Shown here one piece after another: positions 46,461 to 57,900 of a DNA stretch of 64,000 nt. The notes under the pieces were generated by a model that saw only the letters and a list, made by a program, of their open reading frames with translations, was not told where the DNA came from and searched no databases. Position numbers and translations under genes: made by a program. Positions within the stretch are counted from its first letter, which is position 1. Every line of letters begins with the position of its first letter. The stretch lies in assembly GCF_036711975.1 (NCBI RefSeq), contig NC_091972.1:35841001-35905000 (forward strand). The letters run 5' to 3'. The stretch is from Onthophagus taurus (lineage: Eukaryota > Arthropoda > Insecta > Coleoptera > Scarabaeidae).

Positions 46461-47025
46461 ACAGGATAAAAAAGAATAAATCCACGATGATTTTTTTTAT
46501 TATTTTTCTAATTTCGGTACAACAATGTTTCGCTTTTTCTAAAAGCGTCTTCAGGTACGATAATTATTACTAGTTGACGTGTTTTACAAAATCTTCTTTT
46601 TGTAACACGCCTTCAGCTTTTACAGTTTATTACGCCTGCCTTCAGCATTTCAAAAAACATTTGTTAACCTATCACCCGACGTTGGAGTTTTTAACCTGAT
46701 ATGGTAAACCCACACCGTTTTCAAAAATTTCACTTAATTCTTTAATCCATAATTTTATCTTTAATCATCGGTCCGTCGTAGTTTTCGTAAGAGAAATTTT
46801 TCCACATGATCATTTTTTCACGTGTTCACCATTCTTAGTTTTTAACGGTAAGATCTTTTTATAATTTTTAATTTTATATCACCAAAAAAACCCGTCAACT
46901 AGTAATAATTATCTTCCGTATTATTCTAGTCGTACCTGAAGACGCTTTCAGAAAAAACGAAACATTGTTGTACCGAAATTAGAAAAATAATAAAAAAATC
47001 ATCGTGGATTTATTCTTTTTTATCC
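46461..47025. repeat. Inverted-repeat structure with hammerhead-like hairpins in both arms
   Basis: The left arm (46461 to about 46590) starts AGGATAAAAAAGAATAAATC and the right arm (about 46890-47025) ends with its inverse complement. Shared inner words are ATCATCGTGGATTTATTC, GTACCGAAATTAG and CAACTAGTAATAATTA. Each arm contains CTGAAGACGCTTT..AAA(G/A)CGAAAC. CTTCAAGAGCTA occurs at about 46408 and again just after the right arm, at about 47027. The structure lies downstream of the PLE at 44470-45960 and may be its terminal repeats or a related insertion. Confidence 0.65.
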
Positions 47026-47499
47026 TTCAAGAGCTAGACGAATTGTTGTGTGAATGCGTTCTTATCTGCACAGACACTCTACGAAGATTTTAAAGTGGAC
47101 AGCTTCACGCATTTATGTCAAAATTAAATCGATTTAAATTCCAATAATGTTTTCTATTTTTTTAATCTCTATCATGTTCAATAATGGCGCTGACCAACAA
47201 CTAATTCTTTATCTCGAAATTTTTTCTAAATAAGGAAAGACTGTAAATACGTGTTGTTTTAATGAATATGGCATCTTTTAATATTTCTCTTCTAATTTTT
47301 AACCTATCTTTTTTCTTCTAAAGCACACTTTATCTCTCACATCCTAGTTAATGGAAAACAAACACTTTCCAACAACTTTTAAATTTAAAACTTGATAACA
47401 GTCAATGTTTTATGCTCTTCTCCACTCATGTTACTCTCAACTGTTCCATCACTTTTACCTTGGTAAGGATTATACTACTCCTAAGGAGTGGTAAGCGTT

Positions 47500-48932
47500 T
47501 TATTTTGTATAAAATGTATTGTATAGAAATAAGATATTAAAGTTGCAATATTTTGGAAATAGATTGAAACAATGTTTTGAGTTGATTGAGAAGAAAATAT
47601 ATAGAAAGGGATAATACTAAATTAAATTTTTTAGGAAAAGTAAGACCAACAGCAAAAATTAAAAAACAAATTCCGGACATTATTTATTGAAGGATTTCTA
47701 ATTATGGTATAATTATACAATATTCGTACCAGTGTAGACACAATCAAAAACTAAAACTAGAAAAATATTTGGTTGGTTTTTTTTCTGTACGGTTACTACA
47801 ATGAGCTTATAATAATAAGATGGGTTAGTTAATAACAATAATCATAATAATAATTGATACATTACATACAGGATGAGGCGCAACACAAGTTATTACTTTT
47901 TTGCATTCAATGGAACGAGAGAACTACATCATATCAGTAGTAATAGTAGTAGTAGTACATAAGTAGTAGACAATTTTCTTTTATGATTTTTTTAATCCGA
48001 TAATATTCCGTGTTTTAGTTGTTTTTATTTCATTTTTTTTGTATTTGTTTTTAATAAAAAGAGAGATTTGTACTGCGTTGTTCCCTGACGATGTGTACAA
48101 TTATAATAGAAATGTTAGAATATCAATATACAGAGGGGAGGGGTGTCTTGCCACGAGAGAAAAATATTGTACACTTTTCTTTTAAATTAAAACTTTTGAG
48201 TGTAATAGAAACTTAGAGATGTTAATTTTCCTGTCATTTTTTGATTAGTACTGTACAAATGGATTTTTTTAATCTTAAAAAGTTAAATGCTGTTAATTAT
48301 TGCTAACGAAACGATTGGTCACTATAGGGATAATCTTAAGGAAACATTATGAAAAAAACGTAAAGAAAACAAAATGTTACTAAAAACTATTTAAAAATAA
48401 TAAAAAAAAAAACTAAAATTATTCAGTACCATTTGTATAAGTATTGTAAAATAAGATGAATCGTAATTTTTTTTTTTTGTTGAATGAACTTATTGATTTA
48501 TTGTCCTGATTTTCTTTTTCATTATTTTATAAGAAAAACACAAAGTAAATTTTATGATTACATGGTATTAAAAATTAAAACTTAAGAATATTCTTCCTTT
48601 TTTTAATCTTAATATGTCCCAAAAACACATTTCCTTCTTTTATTTTGGGGATTCATTTTGGATATTTTTTTTTCTCGTTTTTTTATTCTTTTGGAATGTA
48701 TCATTACACATACTTATTATTATTAATAGTATATATTCATAAAATATTTTTGAAAACACCTATAAACTATACGTTATAAAATAATTCGATTTCTTCCACA
48801 AAATTTTTTTTTCCTTTTACAAATTTTTACAGGTTGTGATATATAATAAGATACTTGTTGTTGGTGTTAGTTTTTTTTTTTAATTTCTTTTAATCTTCAA
48901 TTAAACTTTTGTTGTTAAAATATTACTGGTCC
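47500..48932 (-). other. Probable long 3' untranslated region of hnRNP K
   Basis: Directly follows the stop codon of the last hnRNP K coding exon on the minus strand. U/A-rich with poly-A/T tracts and no coding motifs. AATAAA candidates on the minus strand lie near 47682-47687 and 47497. The extent is an inference; only the stop codon side is fixed. Confidence 0.45.
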
Positions 48933-48966
48933 TTAATAACTGTTGCGTTCTGCATTATTATGAACA
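48933..48966 (-). CDS. bl: hnRNP K last coding exon
   Basis: Acceptor TTATGTGTTTCAG, then T-GTT-CAT-AAT; with the AG carried from the previous exon this completes AGT and reads [11 protein letters not shown] and TAA. Without this exon KH3 would read through its donor into AGG-TAA, so the frame match is strong support. Confidence 0.85.
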
Positions 48967-51900
48967 CTGAAACACATAAAAAATAAAATTAGAAATTCAA
49001 AATCAATTTAAATCATATAAATTAATATAATTATTTATTACAAAATATATGTTTTACGTTTTATGTTAAGCATTAACCCATTTGCATCATTCAGATGGAT
49101 AAATTATAATTCGCGGATGATCAGAGAAAAAAACAGACATTCTCTTTCTACTAGACAAAGGTAATGATAACGTGGTCATAGACAGGACAGAATACGACGA
49201 TAAGATGACAAGCCTTTTGGAACCAGCCACTTACAAAAAAATCAAGAAGATAAAATCTACAGCAAAACAACAGAGCAGTTTGTTTGTACAGGCCTTAATA
49301 CCACCAAGAACTTATGGATTACCTAAAACTAATAAACCAGATATTGTCAATGCCATAAATTCTCCAACCTACCAGTTGACGAGAGATATGTCAAAGATTC
49401 TACGCATTTTGTGGAATCAATCAAAACTATAAAATTGGATCCTCAGGATATCATGGTAATTTTCGGATTGAAACCTCCAATTATCAGAGAACTAGGGAGT
49501 CAAGGAAAGATAAAATTTACCAGCCCAAATGACAACCTCAAATACTCGTGATGCACCCTGCTAGACCGTGTGACTGCCGATATAAGCAGTAAGGATTATA
49601 AGAATGTAGAAGACAAAAGATAAGCACAACATTAAAGATCCTACTAGATAATCCTAGTTAAACTCATATGGCATTGCTCAGAACTAAATATATTTCCAGA
49701 GTAATTCTCTCAATCGCATCTCCAGAGAGGACACTTATGAGTGTCAAGACTATAAAAATATGTACCCTATCTACGAAATGAATAAATTGAACACTGATAT
49801 AATGGGTATAAGCGAAAAGAGATGGCCTGAAGGAGGACGCATTGATAAAGAAGAGCACATCATGTTTTACTTAGGATCATCAGATAGAAAATTAGAATAT
49901 GGAGTTGGAGTGATTATAACGACAAAGATTGTGTGACTAATTGCTTGCTTCCAAGTGCTTCTTTGAGAAGTCTGGACTGTAAAGTTCATGGTCAAGTATT
50001 TTCCAGTATTTTCATTTCCACCAATTTCTGCAGGGTTGCTGCTGCTGTGTGGGATCTGGCGTTATCGTGGAGCAACAACACCTCGCGGATGGAACAATCT
50101 TAGCTTTTGCGTCAATACTGAAGCTTAATTTGATCCAAGAGATCGCAGTAATAGGTTGCATTAAGTAAGTAAGAAATCTACCAGTAGGACACCTCTCCAG
50201 TCCCAAAAATTCGTAGCCATCACTTTCCCCGCAAACAATCGAGTTTTGGCTGTCACAGATTTTTTTTTATATTATGTATAGCACAATTATTGTATAACAC
50301 CTAGTAAATACATACTAAATAGTTACTTATTTTTAACACCAAATTAAACTAAATGATGTTTTTCAGCTTTTCCCAGTGTTCCAATCTGTTTTAGCCACAA
50401 TATGATAAATATTATATTTTTACCGTTTTAACACCAAAACACAACAACGCGCACATTGCGATACGCGGAACACACGTTTACGGGTATTATTGTTTTTGTT
50501 ATAAATCCGCACTATTGCTCGCGTTTGAATCGACTAGGGCACTAGGTCACCAAGTTGAACTGCTTCATCCTCTGAAGGCGACGCAGGAAATCCTCGTTGT
50601 CAAGAAGCTGGATGGCCTCGATGTTGGGATGATCGTGCATTCTATTCTCATGTTTAGATGCGAATGATGCAATTTCTGATGACACCGATGCTACTTTCAA
50701 GTCGCGATGGAGGTCGGTGTTTCTTATATACCAGAGTGCATTCACTATGCACCTTAGTACTTTATTCTGGAATCTTTGAATCAGACTTGCATTTGACGTG
50801 CGCTTTCCATTTGAGTTTGGCATCCAGCGTCATATCAAGATATTTTGCGGTGTCGGCGTAAGAGACAGCATTAGTGATGTAACGGATATTCGCAGCCGCA
50901 TCCGCAACTGCGGATGATCCGCATTGTTTTGAGAATCCGCATCCGCATATATTTTAACTGAGCTCCGTTACAATAAATAATTACTAATTACCAATTAATA
51001 ATTTACTAATTACTATTAATTACAGTAGAAATATTATTTTCATGAAAATTTTAGTACGTAAATTTTTTCAAAAACTCCTCATCCGTTAAATCTGCATCCG
51101 CAAAATTAGAATTAGAAAATCCGATTCCGCATCCACATCCGCTAAACTCACATCCGTAACATCACTAAACAGCATTGTCATTTATGTGTACTGGGACAGA
51201 GATTACTTTCTTATAAGTAAAGTTTATGTATGTCGATTTATGTGTATTTAGTTTTATTAGCCATCGCTTTGTCCAGTTTTCTATTGAATTTAAGGCCAAT
51301 TGTAACTTATTTGCTCAACTACTTCATTTTCTGTAACAGCCAAGATCGCTGTGTCATCTGCGAATGTAGCTGTTAAAGTTTATGGTACCTGAGGAAGGTC
51401 GAATGTCTAGAGTAAGTACAGGGTGTCCAAATTTCGATGGGTTTGCAGGGTATCTTAGTTGTTATGAAAGATAGAAAGTTGCGGCTTTCACGAACCTGAG
51501 CTACTTTTTTTATGAAACTTACAATGGCGCAAACCAAATTTGTATAGCCCTCTTCATTTTTGATATACAGGGAGTGTTTCAAAATTTACGATTTTCAGAT
51601 ACCTCCTGTATCTCGTCTACTCGGAATTTTTCACATAGAATCCAATGGTGCACGTAGAATATTTCTAGTTATCACGGTTTTTGAGTTATAAACAGTAAAG
51701 TATTTTAGAAGCTGAGTATTCAGTATTTGAGTTGTGTTTATAACTCAAAAACCGTAATGACCAGAAAAATTCTACGTGCACCATTGGATTCCACGTGAAA
51801 AAATCTATTAGAACCCGTTTTTACTTTTGTACTAAGTTTCCGGATAGCCGAGATACAGGAGGTGTCTGAAAATCGTAAATTTCAAACACCCCTATATGTC

Positions 51901-54900
51901 AAAAACGAAGAGGGCTATGGAAATTTGGTTTGCGCCATTGTAAGTTTCACAAAAAAGTAGCTAAAGTTCGCAAAACCCGCAACTTTCTATCTTTCATAAT
52001 AACTGAGATATCCTGCAAACCCATCGAAATTTGGACACCTGTACAGTATTGGGCCAAGCACACTTCTTTGAGGAACTCCGGCTCGTATTTCATGTAGTGG
52101 TGAATAAGTGTTTTCGTATTTTACTCTAAAATATACATTGATGGTAGTATTTGGTCTAGTTTGTAATCTAAACCATCTAACCAGACTTTGTCGAAAGCTT
52201 GTGCAACCAGAAAATCCAGAAATAGGGCGGAGCAGACTTTATTTTCTTCCATTGCTATTTCGATAGTATTCGTCATTCTATGCACTTGGTCTATTGTTGC
52301 ATGTTTATTCCGAAACCCAAATTGATGTGTTGGTATCAGGGCTTTTTCTTCTATGACATGTTTTAGTCTTTTTAATAGTAAATTTTCAGACAGTTTTGAT
52401 AGTAAGGGTAATAATGAAATTGGCCTATATGATGTAACATCTGTAGGGGATTTACCAGGTTTTGGTATCATTATTATTGCAGCAACTTTCCATATGCTTG
52501 GGAAGTATTTCTGTTTAAAAGCAGCATTAATTATGTGTAATAGTTTTGTAATCGCCCGTTTTGGTAGATGTTTTGGCCTACGGTTTTCTTTTTATATTTA
52601 GATTTTGTATGTCATAACACAGTTCTTTCATTCTTGCACATGGTATATTACTCTGCTGATCACTTTAAATTACGCTAGAGACACTATTTAGCATAGTTGT
52701 TGGACTGTCTGATGTAAAAGTTTCTTTCAGATATTCAGCAAAAAAATTAACTTTTTCTTGATTGCTCTTAGCCCAATTTCCATTATTATTTCGAATTGAA
52801 AGTATGTGCGTTTTTGGAGCTTTCTTGTTGCCTTCCACAGAGAATAATCAGTACTGGCATCGTCAATAAGGCCTTTTAAATAATTTTGAATATTATTATC
52901 TTTGTGGCTATCTGTTAATGCTTTTAATTCGGCTGTTATTTTATTTAATTTAGTTTTATCACTAGGAATTCTATTGGTTTTCCATTTCATTCTTGCTTTT
53001 CGTTTTTCTGCAATTTTATCTCTAATGAATTTAGGATAAATTGTGATTTAGGTTTTGATGTTAAAATTGGTGTTGAGGCCCAGGCTGCGTTTTATATGTC
53101 TTTTAAGAACTTTTCGACTTCTTTGTTTATTTTCATAAGAGCATTAAGATGAATTTTATTATGTAACGTTTGTTGAAATAGATTCCAATTAGTGAGTTTA
53201 TTAGTTAGTGATAAAAAGGATTCTTTGTTACATACTTTGTTATTTAGAGTAATTATTATTAGTGAGTGATCTGAGTCCAGCCCTAACTCTTCTTCTATGT
53301 TTACGAAGTTAAGCGATATATTTTTCGTAATAAAAAAATCAAGCCGGTCCGGAATTTTACTTCTATCTGTTGGCCAGTAAGTTGGCTTCCCAGTGGAGAG
53401 CACCTCACAATTTAGGGCTTCTATTGCATGGTTCAGTTCTCTTCGTTTTGTATTTGTCAAGCGAGAACCCCAAGACATATGTTTTGTATTAAAGTTTCCT
53501 CCAAGTATAAATTTGTTGTCAAGATGTAGTAGAATTTCCTGATAATCTTCTCTTTTGAGATTATGTCTCGATGGTATGCAGTTTGAACTTTTACTACTGT
53601 AGTTTGGTGTTGTCTCGTCACAGATGACAATTTTATACAAAGAAGCTTTCATTTCTTCTTCAAAACGAGTTCGAAGCAATTGAGAAATGCGAACTCGTGT
53701 GGCTTTTTGATCATCATTCAGCACCCTTGGCCCCAACAGGCTGAGATTTGATGTACTGCTTTCTAATAATTGATTGAACACTTCCATAAATACACCAAGC
53801 TCTTCCGAAATTTTAAGCGTCGATCGATCCAGGTCGATAAGAAAACAATAACTTCTTAATACCATTTTTCGATATTTTAATTTCTTACTGAAGAGTACGT
53901 TGAATACTACTCAATACGTCTCTTAGCTTATCGTTTTTATAGAAATATACAGAATGGTTCAGATTTTAAATGAGGAACCTTTACTAGGATATATAGTACT
54001 TGTTAAAATAACACAAGTTTTTTTATATAAACATAAGGTCACAACTCATTTGTTTTCGAGCTATGAGCGACCAAAGTTGAGCAAAAAATTTACATTTTAT
54101 TTTTTATCCCAGCTATAAGTAAACCGTAGTATTTGAAAAATTGTATGTACAGTGTGCTAATTTAGTATCGTATCCGACGTCATCATTGCAAGTATGCAAC
54201 CAATATCACAGTATTTATTTTTTAACACAAAATTTGCGTATTGCAATACCAATACTGTGATATTGGCTGCATACTTGCAATGATGACGTCGGGTACAATA
54301 ATTAATTAACACACTGTACTCCTTTTTACTACTGGTTAATACCTTATTTTCAAGCATACTTGAAGCTTCCCTAGCGCTCTCTAAGAAGATGACATTCACA
54401 ACCTCTTTGTGTGTTGTTGTTTTTTAATAGTTTTCGCGTAAAAAAATAAAATATGCTACAATGTGCGACAAAGCGCTGCTATTATTATTTTAGAATTAAG
54501 AAACTTAATTTTAGTTTTATACAGTTATTATTCTGCGTCAAGTTGTATATTTTGAACACTTCGACTTATTGAAAGCGTATGTATATGTTGTAGCTGCGCG
54601 GATATTGTACGCTTCGATGATAAAAGCTAGGAAAAATGCGCGCATATTTGAGCTTATGATGCAAATGGGTTAAAATAATGCTATAAAATTTTAAGTTACC
54701 CATAAAAAAAGGAAATATGAAGAATCAAATTCCAGTAATATGATGATTGTCGACCGTTCCATGGGATGATTAGTGATTTTTTGTTACCAAAATGCAGAAC
54801 AACAAAATCACTAGTCTTCCACGTGGTTAAGTCGAAATTGTTAGTACGCCAATCCTCCCTCTTGCACGGGATTTATTTTTGTATACAAAAATAATATTTT

Positions 54901-57900
54901 TAATGTTTGTTAGCTAAAGAAAAAGCGGATGAAAAGCTCATGAAAATGTAATAAAAATGAATTTTGATAATAATATTGCAGTGAATAGCATAGCAGCAAT
55001 AAATTGTGATAAACATGAAAAATGTTTTAATAAAATTTTATTTTACCTCTGTTGTAGGAGATATTGAGCCATTTGTATTTGATTGGGCATCCCGGTGATC
55101 GTTATTATACGCTCGTTTGAGCCCTGAAGAGGTTCATCAATGGTGATACCTGCACCGGAATCTTGTCTAATTTTGCGAATTCTTCCACCACCCTTACCAA
55201 TTATTGCACCAGCAAGCTTAAATAAAAATGAATTGTAATTAATATATTTGTTAAACATTTCCTAAAGTATTAATAAAAAGGGGTTTTTGTGTTTACAAAT
55301 TGATAAGGAAACTTAATCCTTTGATTTCCCAAGAATTATTTTGCCAGATGAAATTAAACACCGAATTCAATAATTTCAAGCCAGACATCTTCAATCGCGT
55401 TTCTTATAGCAATATTATTAATTGCTGAATGAAACGTGTTCTGAAACACTATCTACACCATTCTAAGATATTGAAGGTAATTACAACGGATTAATTCGGC
55501 CTCAATCTTTTTGACAGGTATGAGAAAGTTTTTGAATGGTACAATATTTATTATGGCTACGTTGTATGACAAACTGTTAACCTGTTTGTTACAAACCGCA
55601 ACACGTGATGCTCGTGGCAGAAAACGAAAGTTACCCTGAAACATATTTCTCATAAACCAGGTCTCAATCTTCAAGTATTCGAGACCTTAAAATTAGCATA
55701 TGAAGACCTAAGTAGCGATGATATTCTCACTTATTAATTTCCAAATCGAACATCCCGAGATCATCTCCATCGGCATTTACAACAAGGAAATTATATCAAT
55801 TATGCAAATATTGAACGTTAGGGGGATGAATATCGCAAAAATGGCGAAAACAAGAGGATGAGAATCTGGAAAATGGTAAATACAAAGATCATCTTTTTAT
55901 TTCACTTACAATATGGAATTATTCTAATATTATCAATTATCTTAACTAATGATGGTAATCGTCATCATTGGAAGATATAGATTCAAAAATATGGGTATAC
56001 ATTAAAATGCTTCCAGGTTATTCCGGTTATTTAGGAATTTTTAAGTGTTTTCAGAGATTTCCAAAATCTGCTCTAAAGATATAAGGATTTACAAAGATTG
56101 CCAGAAAATAACAAAGAATCACGAACAGTTCGATTTCCGCAAATCTCGCATGATCATAACTCCATGGTTATTATAGTTTAAAAATGCTTAAAAAAGAATG
56201 GTATCATAGATAATTAATCAATTAATCAAGAAATTTACGGAGATGGACTGAAAATCTTCTTGGAAATGTAGGATTCCAATAAATATTAAAGAACTTCCAG
56301 AGAATATCCCAGGATATTCGAGGATTTCAAAAGATTTATGAGATTTATTTGAGATATCGGAATGATCAAAGATTTTCAAAAGATTTCCAATAATTTCTAG
56401 AAAATTTTCAATAAATTATCATAAAATTTCAGAGGATTAAAAAAATTTTTAAAGATCTCTATAAATTGTATTTTGAAACAGACATTTCTATAAAAGGTTT
56501 CATGAATTTATTCGTGACATATTAAGATCTTCGAAGTATACCCAACAACTTTTTAGAAATTTGAAGTTTCAAAGAATTTTTAAGAATTTTGAAATATTTA
56601 CAATTATGTCCGATATTCCTAAGAATGTTTCTGAGACATATTTAAGATGCAATAAGTTTTTCTGGGATTTCAGAGGATTTCCAAGAAAATGTTCAGTGCA
56701 TCTCCGTAATTTTCTTGATGAGGTATTGTCAAAAATTTCTAGAATGTTGGGAGTAGCTTTCTAAGAACATCCAGGGAATACCTAAAAATTCTCAATGATT
56801 TTTTGAAGTTTCTAAAGATTTCTGAGACATGTCTAGGATTCAACAGATTTTTGAAGAATTTCGGATGATTTCCAAGTATCTTCAGATGATTTTGAGTCCA
56901 TAAATTTCACAAAGATTTTGAAAAATTTCAAAATATTCTAAAAAGCTTCTAAGGATTTCTTAAATTTTACAAAGATTTCTGAAATTTATTTTGAATCCAG
57001 CAGAATCTTTAGAAGATTTCCAAGATACTAGAAGACTTCCAGCACATCTCCATAACTTTCCTGATGATTTAAAAAACTTTCAGGCATCTCTATACTAGCT
57101 AGGGTTGAATGATTTCTGACACATGTCTAGGATTCAATAGGTTTTTGAAGAATTTCGGATGATTTCCAAGAATCTTCAGATGATTTTGTGTACTAGTCCA
57201 TAAATTTCACAAAGATTTTGAAAAATTTTTTAGATTTCTAAGATGATTTTGGGATTTATTTTGGATGCATCTAGAATTCCAAAGATTTCCGAAAAAACTT
57301 CTAAGGATTTCTTAAATTTTACAAAGATTTCTGAAATTTATTTTGAATCCAGCAGAATCTTTAGAAGATTTCCAAGATACTAGAAGATTTTCAGCACATC
57401 TCCATAACTTTACTGAAGATTTAAAAAACTTCTTCAGATGATTTTGAGTACTAGTCCATAAATTTCACAAAGATTTTGAAAAATTTTTTAGATTTCTAAG
57501 AGGATTTTGAGATTTATTTTGGATGCATCTAGAAATCCAAAGATTTCCGAAAAAATTTAAAAATATTCTATAAAACCTTCTAAGAATTTCTTAAATTTTA
57601 CAAAGATTTCTGAGATTTATTTGGAATCCAGCAGAATCTTTAGAAAATTTCCAAGATACTAGAAGATTTTCAGCACATCTCCATAACTTTCCTGAAATTT
57701 AAAAAACTTCAGGTATCTCTATACTAGCTAGGGTTATAGGAATTTGTTATAGCGAGGGTTGAATGATTCAAAATTTTCAAAGTATAAACACTAATTTTTT
57801 GTAGACTCAAAGAAGACGATTTGAAAAATATTTAAGGATTATCGCGGATTGTGTCAGAAATATTCCTGGATACTCGAATATTCAATATTTTGAAAGATTA

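Larger units (their letters stand above)
50540..53635 (-). mobile_element. Jockey-clade-like LINE (5'-truncated), with two nested insertions
   Basis: Minus-strand order: endonuclease C-terminal half (about 53620-53290: [48 protein letters not shown]), a linker (53230-52730), RT (52480-52130: [48 protein letters not shown]), the [12 protein letters not shown] block near 52080-52045, post-RT region (51360-51180) and the Jockey-type C-terminus (50870-50540: [28 protein letters not shown]). Stops and a 6-bp-scale insertion at FLDF disrupt it. It is interrupted by a hAT MITE and a palindromic TA element. Confidence 0.8.

Noticed and set aside
46527..46963. Annotating the CTGAAGA...GAAAC hairpins as functional hammerhead ribozymes
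   Set aside because: The core-adjacent base pair is not canonical and stems I and III could not be established, so it is left as a finding.
53092..53865. 257-codon minus-strand open frame as a single gene
   Set aside because: Its first third is mariner transposase and the rest is LINE endonuclease; the open frame arises by chance at an insertion junction.
56561..56764. 67-codon frame in the 56-58 kb array
   Set aside because: Generated by the repeated ATTTC words.
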